Below, in pieces: positions 18,901 through 25,790 of a stretch of 26,400 nt of DNA. Under the pieces are notes generated by a model. The model ran no database searches and was not told where the DNA came from. It worked only from the letters and a program-made list of their open reading frames with translations. This DNA is from Gracilaria caudata (Eukaryota > Rhodophyta > Florideophyceae > Gracilariales > Gracilariaceae): contig JASCIV010000283.1 in the NCBI GenBank assembly GCA_030374735.1, positions 1-26,400 of the forward strand. The letters run 5' to 3'. Made by a program: the position numbers and the translations under genes. Position 1 is the stretch's first letter; each line of letters begins with the position of its first letter.

Positions 18901-19248
18901 AGCTGTGACGCACGCCTCTTGTGTGCCATGCTTTACAAAGCCTCCCAAATCAGTACTTCTACCCAGCAATCTAGGATGACCGCCAAACACGATACAGACC
19001 GCATTAGCGACAGAGGATTTCCCCGTTCCGTTGGGACCGATGATAAGATTCATACGCGGTCCAGGCAGCATAGTGGTGTCCGAAAAGGTGAGAAAGTTCT
19101 TCATCTCCACGCGGAGCAAATTTCCACGACGAAACCCAGGAAACGGGTGAATAGGATGCGGCGGGTTCAGTCTGCCAAGAAAACAAGGCTCGTCTTCGGC
19201 AGCGCTTTTTCGCGAGCTCGAGGTGTGCAAAGAAGCGCTGCGAACCAT
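15976..19248 (-). CDS. SMC5: SMC5, structural maintenance of chromosomes protein 5
   Basis: 1090 residues from the ATG at 19248, the normal length for SMC5. The head starts with LLRVEMKNFLTFSDT and Walker A GPNGTGKSS (71-79). The sequence DNLSQFMPQEKIAEFVNMQP shortly after is characteristic of SMC5. Long coiled coils flank a hinge at about 450-600 (VYGPVGAEIEVNNEYHG). The C-terminal head has the ABC signature ANSGGEKM near 994 and Walker B FVFVDELNQGLDP near 1020. SMC5 pairs with SMC6 and Nse subunits in the nucleus to act in recombination repair and replication-fork maintenance. The frame stays open upstream to 19725, but that stretch overlaps the DUF1995 gene and has no SMC similarity; starting at 19248 gives a basic 40-residue lead before the head, as in other SMC5 proteins. 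No intron is needed. DUF1995 lies 262 bp upstream on the same strand. Confidence 0.93.
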   Translation of the reverse strand: MVRSASLHTSSSRKSAAEDEPCFLGRLNPPHPIHPFPGFRRGNLLRVEMKNFLTFSDTTMLPGPRMNLIIGPNGTGKSSVANAVCIVFGGHPRLLGRSTDLGGFVKHGTQEACVTALIYDDSLSSGVREVRRKFDTDGKNEFFLDGSKCSMSKISSDVCQRYDIQLDNLSQFMPQEKIAEFVNMQPHELLQITIRALGGTEKATLYERLKNVDKQISSADHDITALQERIESLREQQEANAEEVAAFKQQQLVRKRLDLYKRYMLCAEEEFAREQYATLLKERKQMEASINQLKQQLNEASAGPINAKRQILDAARQTLKSARKVCMSHAEPLNKLHETVEQSNTELRSKHSEYKDVEHRAEQLQKAVSLAQNKYQRAIDQRQQVGDVKIPLLENKIKEIDEKRYDLRKDIAHLQDVCASYDRDRSDSSRSIKIANHQLQQIGDVRHSRINHLSRWKRKPLDKCADLIYNMVQNRAFQGHVYGPVGAEIEVNNEYHGRIMEHLMRGDFFITAFVTETMRDANVLLEECHKALGFRPHVFTAPTTADDEPDMYAIQQQVPARFVDDALRSMGIVNVVSNIYNAPAAVRAALNAQLNLHNVHVGTERAATQRSIDALKWEDGVYAWYTPKARLNVIKSRYDRNVRNLNMDNSFENQTGRFFAESLFAQQQKKQELINQIREEEGKLENAGKKTKEAMEQITELQQVKRSLESERRENEQKKVEAKRIEGLVRALERQVKQAEERAKNHDVSRLRKRVVAQMKRLEDEVVNLAVSMTDALEQQTDAIARYDDAIIDVGCAARDLAKEQEKHESSEQEIAAQEAAYKEKRVQEKAYKVEYKKKMERAKGVITDEDWKEHGEELSALHQIDPSELEGKIAEMEGQAQGLETGGDRIIKTFEERQQKIETMEKEMEERKQRHGAQRDRLLKEKKDFLSWLSDGVEKMRTKFSSLYERLGCSGDLELVNAQSEKLSDLALQILVSYREDVGLRAVSASANSGGEKMCCTMLFCFSLIVEDGRVPPFVFVDELNQGLDPKNEMRIMSMMFEDAEKEGASQSFVISPKLQLNMRFKSQTKTHILFNGMVRGEEITAPAV

Positions 19249-19510
19249 GTTTTCTCGGCAGATGAAACAAACAAAATGAAATATACAATAGTAACAAGAA
19301 CGGTTCGAAGGGAATGGAGCTGCCGACAAGAGCGCAAAGCGAGTGCTGCGAGGTGCGACAAGAGTTCGACGACGGCTGCCCGAGTGCGCGGCATTGCTCT
19401 CGGCGAAAGCGTTTTGGCGCGAAGCGCTTTCCGAATACCGTAGCATCCACCCGCACACGTTTACGGCTGTAACCCAGCGTATCATATCCAACTGCAAATG
19501 GCCCATGGCG

Positions 19511-20395
19511 TCAAGCACGCGCATTGGCGACGCGGATTTGCGTTTCGACGTCGACCAACTTCGGCTTATCGTTCGTCTCGCTGATGTTCTCAAGCGTGCC
19601 CTTGAGTAGCACGAACGTGCGCCACGGCGATGCTCCGCTCTTGAGTAGCCAACCGTTTCCCACCGCTTTGAGGTAGTACGCGGCGACGAACTCGTCGATG
19701 TACTTAGCGAACCCGCGCTTGGCAAACCACGATAGCCGATCGAGTCCGCAGTTCACCAGAACAACCACGCCGTCTTCATCGCTGTCCAGCGATTTCGCTT
19801 GACGCAATGTGCTGCCATCCATGCCCGCATTGAACAGAATCAGCAATGAGCGTGCTTGTAACCTGGCGCATTGTCTCGTTCGAAAACCTACCATGCATTC
19901 ATCGTCAGTGAGATACTCGCCACCGCCCTGCGGATTGATATTGTCACAGATATTTACCTCACCGCCAACGCGTTCACACTGTTTCAAAGCTACTCCCAGC
20001 CCAGCAAGAAGCTTCTCCGTGAAGTTGAGGTTATTTTCAAACCTGGATACAAGCGTTCCAGCTCGGCTTTCGGACCGTTCTGGAGGGAAGTCGATCGTAA
20101 ACTTCATCTTTTTTGAGCCCTTACTTGCGCCATCTTGCACTGCTTCCTGTAACGCATGCACACATTGAGAAAGCACCTTTGCATGAGATACGGCAAATAT
20201 GCCCCGTGCACCGCGGTAGTCATCGAACAAAGGAAGCGACAGCGACGTGTTCGGTGCACAACTTCTTGGCGTTCGCCATATGGATCCATCACGCTTTGAT
20301 GCACGACAGCGTGTCAATTGGAAGCGGGGCGCACTCCATGAAGCGCTTTTCGAGGTGATTGACGGCACGAACGTACAGCTCGCCCTGGAAACCAT
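19511..20395 (-). CDS. DUF1995 protein, probably plastid-targeted
   Basis: 294 residues if started at ATG 20395; in-frame ATGs also exist at 20443 and 20557. The central and C-terminal parts resemble the DUF1995 domain of plant chloroplast proteins such as LPA3 and of cyanobacterial proteins: ALQEAVQDGASKGSKKMKFT near the N-terminus; LLILFNAGMDG; then VVVLVNCGLDRLSWFAKRGF, a Y-Y-L-K step, and SPWRTFVLL near the end. LPA3 assists photosystem II assembly; a related role here is inference. The first roughly 60 residues from 20395 are rich in Ser, Arg and Thr, like a transit peptide. Caution: on the same bases (20289-20411) another minus frame reads like a real exon of the neighbouring gene, so the true N-terminus may be different or spliced. 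An ATG at 20107 would cut into the domain. Confidence 0.6.
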   Translation of the reverse strand: MVSRASCTFVPSITSKSASWSAPRFQLTRCRASKRDGSIWRTPRSCAPNTSLSLPLFDDYRGARGIFAVSHAKVLSQCVHALQEAVQDGASKGSKKMKFTIDFPPERSESRAGTLVSRFENNLNFTEKLLAGLGVALKQCERVGGEVNICDNINPQGGGEYLTDDECMVGFRTRQCARLQARSLLILFNAGMDGSTLRQAKSLDSDEDGVVVLVNCGLDRLSWFAKRGFAKYIDEFVAAYYLKAVGNGWLLKSGASPWRTFVLLKGTLENISETNDKPKLVDVETQIRVANARA

Positions 20396-20845
20396 TGTCT
20401 GGGAAGAATTGCTATGGTGTTTCGATGCTGATACGTGCTTCATCGCACCATGCTCGTAGCTTTCCGAGGAGGAATGAATAGTGTTGGTGTGCGCGCCTAC
20501 GCACCACACATTGGGCTTCGGGGTCAGTGTTTGCTCCCTCCTCCAAAAATCTCGCATATCTCATACTGTATGGACACGTACGAGTTTTCCATCACCCAAC
20601 CGTAGAGTTACTCTGCACTTGCAAATGTTACATCCTCTTTGTGTTGCTGTGGCACCAGCAGCCGCTCCAAGCCACTGGCCTCGGTCAGTTTTTAACAGCG
20701 GTATAAGATCTTGGACGAGGATTTTGATCCGTTCTTTCTTGCTTCCCCCTGAAGTTTTCACAAGTTGGGTGGTAGCCTGTATGGCTCGAGCATTTCCCCA
20801 GTCATAGATATCTCTCAACAGGTCCACTTCCATCGAGGCATTCAT
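20289..20845 (-). CDS. Small protein of unknown function, probably two exons, Cys-containing
   Basis: Exon 1 runs from ATG 20845 to 20582 (88 codons: MNASMEVDLLRDIYDWGNAR..., then GCNICKC and LRLGDGKL). It is followed by a donor GTACGTG like that of the DnaJ intron. The only continuation that looks coding is at 20411-20289, reading QFFPDNGFQGELYVRAVNHL and ending in DTLSCIKA and TGA. Two acceptors keep the frame: CACCATAG before 20411 (170-nt intron) or TTTCCAG before 20384 (197-nt intron). Unspliced, exon 1 stops at 20561. The product would be about 119-128 residues. CNICKC plus two C-terminal cysteines might bind metal; I do not recognise the family. A pyrimidine tract and CAG just before the ATG resemble a splice acceptor, so an upstream exon is possible. 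Its exon 2 overlaps, in another frame, the proposed DUF1995 leader. Confidence 0.45.
20412..20581 (-). other. Proposed intron in the small unknown gene
   Basis: The donor GTACGTG directly follows an in-phase codon (CTC). ACTGACC in the middle could serve as a branch site, but it is far from the chosen acceptor TAG. The alternative acceptor at 20386-20385 extends the intron to 20385. Support is the switch of protein-like sequence between frames, not a conserved match. Confidence 0.35.
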
Positions 20846-20984
20846 TGTGTTCTGCAGAAGAACGCACACTCGTATCAAAAGATAAAACACACAGGATTCG
20901 CAGGTTATCCTGACCTACACGTTGCTTAAGACGAGAGCAATTACTGTGATCGATACCCATCGCGGAGTATTGTAATGCATTTCA

Positions 20985-21010
20985 GCATCCCTTCGACATC
21001 GAAGGGATGC
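20985..21010. repeat. Perfect 11-bp stem-loop
   Basis: GCATCCCTTCG, loop ACAT, CGAAGGGATGC. It lies about 140 bases upstream of the small unknown gene's start. The core CCCTTCG/CGAAGGG is shared with the inverted repeat at 26166-26201. Confidence 0.8.
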
Positions 21011-21874
21011 ATGCAGTCATACTTAGCATATCCGTCTCGTTTAATTCACAAAGATGCGATAATACCGGATACGAGATTGAGTCACATGACAAGTATGACT
21101 GAACCTCATGCCAAACCAGTGACAGGTGACGCTTGTCCAGCTATTGCTGGTAGTGAGACCCTTGTCTATAGCAGACCAATGGTCTCCGCTGTGAGTTCCG
21201 ACTTGAGACTGTACGTATTACGTTGGTGGTGAGTATAGGTTATCATGCGCGAAGCATTCTCTGGAAAGTTCCTCTCCAAACAGCATCAAGTTCAACGCGC
21301 CATCAAGTGGTTTCGTAGACACGAGAGCACTTTTCAGCTCTCGAGACGAAACACGCCTCTACAGCACTGTTTTTGGGTCTTGAGATCGAACTCGTGTTCT
21401 TCGACTGGAGAAGGACCCACCAATGAGTATTGTGGACGCCATAAAACACCTCTCATCATCGCTGGCAATATTCTAGCCTCGAAACTCCTGCGCTGGTCTG
21501 TTCTTTCTTTTCAATTCCCCCGAAGAGTTGCTGCATACGCGCGACTCCTGATCAGCCACAGAAGATAGTCCAGAATCTGGGGCAATATCGATGCACGTAA
21601 CTATCATTGAACAATCTACTAAATACTCTACATTCTCGTCTAGCAAGCTCGCGAGAGAAGCAATATACCGTTCCTTTCAACGGTTGCTTTCAAACCAAGC
21701 GCATTGGGGGAATCACAACTGATGCGTTGTCTTGAGATCCAACACCACTGCAGAAGCGAAAATCTGACAGACTTCCCTCAAATATTTACATCTTCGGAGA
21801 GAGATGCAAAATTGAGAGACGAGTGGCCTCACACATACCAGGACTGATGGGCGTTCCTTTGGTTTGCTCAGCTA

Positions 21875-21884
21875 TACGAAGGTA
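21875..21884 (+). repeat. TACGAAGGTA motif, copy 3
   Basis: Exact ten-base match in CTATACGAAGGTAGTT. The flank resembles copy 4: both read TATACGAAGGTAGTT, then three different bases, then AC(C/T)GATGT. Confidence 0.6.
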
Positions 21885-22222
21885 GTTGGGACCGATGTTC
21901 GTCGCGATTGTTGCACTTGAGTGACAACTCGTATGATTGTGTACAAGGGTAGAACGCTAGAGCTCTCGGGGGTGGCAGCATTCGCGCAGCTGCTACAGTA
22001 CACGTACACAAACCTGAAAGAATGGGAAGCTGTAAATCACGGCTCCTCTGCGCCCGATCAAAATTTAATTTCGTTCGCAGCCAAGCGCTGTAGAAAATGT
22101 TAACTTAATTGTTGAGATATTGTTCGTTAATCTATTTGATGCAGACGTCACTTGTTTGTGCGACTTGTACGAGAAATGCAGTTGTTTTCTCTGTGCATTG
22201 CTGTGCGATGGCCGCCGGGGTA

Positions 22223-22231
22223 CCATAAATA
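22223..22231 (+). promoter_or_regulatory. TATA-like CCATAAATA upstream of Tudor-like copy 1
   Basis: CCATAAATA begins 137 bases before the ATG at 22360. The same nine bases begin 138 bases before the ATG of copy 2. The surrounding sequence back to about 22175 is also similar between copies (for example CATTGCTGT), so the promoter was duplicated with the gene. Confidence 0.5.
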
Positions 22232-22359
22232 AACCGACGGGTATCGGACTGGCCAGTCCTATTCCAGTTCAGATCGCAGCCATCGACATAACCTCGTTCA
22301 CCCAGCGCACACCCAGACACACCGTTCCTATAACTCCTCGTCCCCTTTCCTTCCTGCCA

Positions 22360-22698
22360 ATGACTCACGTTCGATCCCAAAACCTCTGCTCCAGGATTCG
22401 CGATCGCTACAAGCGAACCTTCCGCAACAAGATTGAAATTGGTACTCGTGTTGAAGCCATCAAAAAGAACAATGCGTTGCGCAATTACTTCCCGTGCGAG
22501 GTGATAAACGTTCGGGAAGGTCTGATTTCGAAGGAAGTGGGCGTTTATGCGGAGAAGAACATTGCGGCTAAGCTGATTGCTACTGGTGGTGGTGTTTTTG
22601 ATGTGAAGAAGTATACGTATGACCTGCGGTACGACGATGGAAGTATTGACGAGAATGTGAAGCCGGAGCTTATACGTGTTTTAGTTCCTAAGGTGTAA
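22360..22698 (+). CDS. Small Tudor/Agenet-like domain protein, copy 1
   Basis: 112 residues. The body reads IEIGTRVEAIKKNNALRNYF, then PCEVINVRE, and near the end TYDLRYDDGSIDENV with ELIRVLVPKV. The pattern G-x-x-VEA, Y-F-P-C-x-V, Y-D-x-R-YDDGS, V-x-x-x-x-IR is that of Tudor-like barrels, which in other proteins bind methylated lysine/arginine or act as interaction modules. The assignment is from the pattern only; no partner can be inferred. The ATG at 22360 aligns with the start of copy 2. Copy 1 has nine extra residues (SQNLCSRIR) after MTHVR, from an in-frame 27-nt insertion bounded by TTCG. From the shared DRYKR onward the two genes differ at 21 of 298 bases and 6 of 98 residues by my count. 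The protein is basic, small and has no targeting signal. Confidence 0.7.
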   Translation: MTHVRSQNLCSRIRDRYKRTFRNKIEIGTRVEAIKKNNALRNYFPCEVINVREGLISKEVGVYAEKNIAAKLIATGGGVFDVKKYTYDLRYDDGSIDENVKPELIRVLVPKV

Positions 22699-23540
22699 TT
22701 TAGCACTCCTAACCAGCCTGCTCCTAACTCTCTGTTAGATCACTCTTATGCTATCATTACGTTTTAACTGATATAAACAAAACCTCAAACTTCGAAGCAT
22801 CAACCCTTGCGATTACTTGCGTACCGTTTGATTTGAAAGTACCCAGGAAGCCATCTTTTTCACACGAGAATCGCAGTGAATTAGAGTTAAGAGAACATGA
22901 CTTTTCTCGTAATTTGTTGTGCTTCACCCTTTTTTCTCGTCTACGATCCCAGACCATGTCTGCAATCTCCTGTAGTGTTGATGATCTTGACATATTATAT
23001 CTACTCGAATGTCTCGGAACATCTCATCACGTACGAAGGCATTCATGCCTGCATTCTTACTCAAGAATTTTTATTAATTCTTTATACAAACGAGGATCGA
23101 TCTAGATTTTCACTGACAGATAGCTTGTGGAGTTTTCTGTTGTGAATTTCTATTTCATCTCCTACATTCTTAGAAGCAAGCTCGGGAAAAAGAAACTATT
23201 TGGTTTGTCCCAACGCGTTACTACCGAAGCCAAATGCACTAAACAGATGCTTTTCTAAATTCGCAGCCGCATGAAAAAAGGGAAAGCTAATCGCGATCGA
23301 GAAATAGAAGAAGATTGGCACAACCACTGTGCTCAAAATGAAATTCTCCTTTTTGTACGATCGGGGAGCCAGGAGGAGTTCCTGAAGAGCTCCTCCCGAG
23401 GATGGGGAGACCGGCAGAGGTGGTTTCATTGGCAGTTTCAGTTCTCGGCATTTCCTCGGCGCAAATGCGTAGGAAGCAGTAGCGTAAAACAATTCCGGTG
23501 TGGTGCCAAGTGCTGTCGAAATTGGTGCCGATGTCACCAA
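22699..23540. other. Spacer between the Tudor-like copies
   Basis: The first 90 bases still resemble the region after copy 2 (CACTCTTAT; AACTGAT-TAAA). The remainder is unique and AT-rich. The right part carries the candidate minus-strand frame described at 23196-23426. Confidence 0.4.
23196..23426 (-). CDS. Candidate small membrane protein (uncertain)
   Basis: From ATG 23426 the minus strand encodes 76 residues, MKPPLPVSPSSGGALQELLL followed by APRSYKKE and one long hydrophobic segment (FILSTVVVPIFFYFSIAISF), ending in TK. The frame remains open upstream to about 23640 without an ATG, so a spliced upstream exon is possible; TTCTCTACAG near 23595 could be an acceptor. I recognise no family. 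It would diverge from Tudor-like copy 2. Part of the upstream open stretch is simply the duplicated promoter DNA, which weakens the case. Confidence 0.25.
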   Translation of the reverse strand, partial: KPPLPVSPSSGGALQELLLAPRSYKKENFILSTVVVPIFFYFSIAISFPFFHAAANLEKHLFSAFGFGSNALGQTK

Positions 23541-23613
23541 TGTGGTGTGTTGTAAAAATGCGTCATATGCATTTGCTTTCTCCGTACATTGCTGTAGAGA
23601 ACCCAATCTCGCG

Positions 23614-23622
23614 CCATAAATA
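23614..23622 (+). promoter_or_regulatory. TATA-like CCATAAATA upstream of Tudor-like copy 2
   Basis: Same nonamer as at 22223 and nearly the same distance to the start codon (138 versus 137 bases). The upstream block from about 23567 matches copy 1 (ATGCA-TTG-TTTCTC-GT-CATTGCTGT). Confidence 0.5.
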
Positions 23623-23751
23623 CAACCAACGAGCTGCTCCCTTCACCAAACACTGCCCCTCCAGTCATTCCCGAGTTCACCCACCTACACCACCCACACC
23701 CGAACACATCCTTCCTCACGAGCTAACCAACCGCTCCTTTCGCTCCTGCCA

Positions 23752-24063
23752 ATGTTTCACGTTCGCGATCGATACAAGCGAACCTTTCGCAACAAGATTG
23801 AAATTGGTACTCGTGTTGAAGCCATCAAAAAGAACAATGCGTTGCGCAATTACTTCCCGTGCGAGGTGATAAACGTTCGAGAGAATCCGATTTCAAATGA
23901 AGTGGGCGTTTATGCGGAGAAGAACATTGCGGCAAAGTTGATTGCTACTGGTGGTGGTGTTTTTGATGTGAAGAAGTATACGTATGACTTGCGGTACGAT
24001 GATGGAAGTATTGACGAAAACGTGAAGCTGGAGCTTGTTCGTACTTTAGTGCCTAAGGTGTAA
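23752..24063 (+). CDS. Small Tudor/Agenet-like domain protein, copy 2
   Basis: 103 residues, starting MFHVRDRYKRTFRNKIEIGT. It is the shorter of the two tandem paralogues; the coding offset from copy 1 is 1392 bases before and 1365 after the 27-nt insertion, with no other coding indel. Residue differences from copy 1 cluster in two places: RENPISNEV versus REGLISKEV, and the tail LELVRTL versus PELIRVL. The central block of about 90 bases is identical. This copy probably shows the original length, but which copy is ancestral cannot be decided from one genome. A TACGAAGGTA motif lies 47 bases past its stop. Confidence 0.7.
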   Translation: MFHVRDRYKRTFRNKIEIGTRVEAIKKNNALRNYFPCEVINVRENPISNEVGVYAEKNIAAKLIATGGGVFDVKKYTYDLRYDDGSIDENVKLELVRTLVPKV

Positions 24064-24109
24064 TTTAACTGTTTCAACCCTCTTTTCGAGCACTCTTATC
24101 CTGGCTGTA

Positions 24110-24119
24110 TACGAAGGTA
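24110..24119 (+). repeat. TACGAAGGTA motif, copy 4
   Basis: Exact ten-base match in the 3' flank of Tudor-like copy 2. The matching position after copy 1 reads CATTACGTTTTAACTGAT, so the motif is not part of the conserved duplicated flank. Confidence 0.6.
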
Positions 24120-24905
24120 GTTCTAACTGATGTAAATCATAACCACTGAGTTTATTTCCGAAGACCGACAACGTGCTGATTCCAGAACCGTCCTGACTTG
24201 AATGATTATGCGAGCACGAACACAAGCACAAATTCAAGTGCGTCTGAAAAGCATGCAGGCTTTAGGATGCAGCGGACGTTACTTGGCTGATAATCCATCA
24301 AAATAACGTTCTCGCCGAAAGCAGAAGTGAAACAAAATAAGTGGAATCGTTTCCATGCGAACACTCACAGGGACAAAATAGTTCGTCCTTCAGCCAGCGA
24401 CAGTATCACGTAAAGGTGGCGACAAAACGATACTCAGTTGGGGAGAGGTTGGGTTGGGGCCAAATGCATGCGCTCACTACCCACATGGATCCAACCTGTC
24501 CCTGCAAAAACTTCTGCCCCTCGCCAAACGTATCTCTTCTCTTATCCCGCGTCTCCGTCATGCAGAGCTCCGCAAGCAGTTTTGCGCCGTCCTTATCACT
24601 ATGCCACACGATGCAGTCGTGGCGCTCGCCCGCTTGCGTCGCCGACGAAAAAGTGCACGTTATCGCGCACCGCCTCTCGGCTCTCCACCCCCACCCTTCG
24701 CCCACAACAGCGCAACTGGGTCCACGCTTTCCCAGCACCCCCAAAGGTCAGTCGAGTCTCGTCGCAGTCCACCTTCCGCAGCGTTCGTTGTAGCGGATGT
24801 TGCACGCCTTGTGAAGCATGCTCAGGCGTTAGTCGTCCTGCAAAACTGCATATGACGTCCTGACTACCTTCATCCACTTCGTGGACTACTCGACAACCTG
24901 CCTTA
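24120..24905. other. Region with open minus-strand frames of unknown nature
   Basis: Stops are scarce on both strands. Minus-strand text reads protein-like in two frames: one from 24940 through DNVHFFVGDASG, then another carrying HDCIVWHSDKDGAKLLAELC down to about 24409. They would join if one base were lost near 24640. This could be a second decayed gene next to the RPT5 relic, or compositional chance. I cannot assign a family. Confidence 0.2.
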
Positions 24906-25790
24906 AACAAAACCCTCATGCACATTCTCGCCGCGATCATTTCTCAACGTCAGCACACCCGCCTCAACCTTCACCGCCTGCGAGTTAAGTCACTGGCATT
25001 GCGCAGCCACCTCTTTTGAATTCACATGCTTGTTCACATTCATCATGAATGTGAACAAGATGATCCTTCTAGAATGAATCTGTCCTCGCGCTCTCACTGG
25101 GTAGCAAAAATTCGATCTTGCTATCGATTCCACCGGACCTCAACAAAACCGGATCTGCTGCGACAGCGAACGCCCTGCGTTCGAAAACACCTAGGAGATT
25201 CATTACTTTCTCGTCGTAGCCCAGTGAGTGTAGCACAGCTACTGGGTAGTAGTTCGTGGCTGCGGTACAGAGGTTTTACACCTTGTTGGGTCTTTAGCAA
25301 ACCCACGCGTACGAGGAATTAGCGTACGCGTTTCATAAACAGAGAGAGAGAAAACCGGATCCAAAATACTCGCACGACGGGTTCCTGTAATCATCTTGAT
25401 GATATCGCCATCCAGATCAGCGAGATATAGCTCTCCAGTAGGAACGAGTCCGGTAGCCCGAATGAAAATGGTCTTTCGAGAAGAGAGGTGTTGAGCGCGA
25501 CAGCTTTTCTCTTGCGCTTCGAATCAAGCTCGCTATTAGCACCATCAATCCTCAAATTTCTCCTCATCGTCAAGAAGTTCGACGAGAGGATTGGCGAGCA
25601 AATACGGCAGCTGTTTGTTCAACTTGATCCTGTCTGTCGTTAGCGTTTACCATTGTAGACGTATTATTGCGGTGGTACGATTGCTCTCGTGCGTAAGATA
25701 TTGACCCTCGCTGCGAAGTATTCTCACCTCCGCCTCCAGCAGGCACACGCCAGTGGGTAGCTCATCGACAGGGATCGTGAAGAATCTCTT
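24906..25790 (-). pseudogene. Decayed copy of the 26S proteasome ATPase gene RPT5 (PSMC3)
   Basis: Pieces in three minus frames line up in order with Rpt5. (1) About 25742-25686, CLLEAEVRILRSEGQYLTHE, is the N-terminal coiled coil. (2) 25634-25548, DRIKLNKQLPYLLANPLVEL, is the IKLNKQLPYLVANVVEIL block. (3) 25549-25484, DGANSELDSKRKRKAVALNT. (4) 25481 to about 25383, SRKTIFIRATGLVPTGELYL, is the OB-like segment. (5) About 25224-25084 includes DPVLLRSGGIDSKIEFLLPS, the DPALLRSGRLDRKIEFP region of the AAA domain. (6) 25043-24906 includes LNSQAVKVEAGVLTLRNDRG and HEGF, the C-terminal KAVCVEAG block. Walker A and B (about 180 codons between pieces 4 and 5) are missing; only about 150 bases remain there. 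There are at least three frame changes, plus stops TAA at 25649-25647 and TGA at 24992-24990. The active Rpt5 unfolds proteasome substrates; this copy cannot. Divergence suggests an old relic. Confidence 0.82.
25029..25059. repeat. 31-nt perfect palindrome inside the RPT5 relic
   Basis: Arms CTTGTTCACATTCAT and ATGAATGTGAACAAG, 15 bases each, with a single C between. On the minus strand one arm encodes the relic's MNVNK, equivalent to KMNV in Rpt5; the other arm is its exact inverse and does not fit Rpt5. Confidence 0.95.

Larger units (their letters stand above)
20846..22139. other. Intergenic region left of the Tudor-like pair
   Basis: About 1.3 kb. It contains a perfect stem-loop at 20985-21010 and a TACGAAGGTA motif at 21875-21884. 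An ATG frame at 21933-22103 (56 codons) includes ACAAGGGTAGAACGCTAG, which resembles part of the inverted repeat at 26166. I find no recognisable gene on either strand. Confidence 0.4.

Noticed and set aside
19249..19725. Upstream extension of the SMC5 frame
   Set aside because: No SMC similarity, overlaps the DUF1995 gene, and the protein from 19248 already has the normal SMC5 length.
20412..20487. Minus-strand stretch reading LLGKLRAWCDEARISIETP before an in-frame TAG
   Set aside because: Same frame as the proposed exon 2 but separated by a stop; treated as intron sequence, though it could be an alternative 3' end.
25026..25322. Plus-strand ATG frame of 98 codons starting in the palindrome
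   Set aside because: It is antisense to the RPT5 relic, whose fragments explain the openness.
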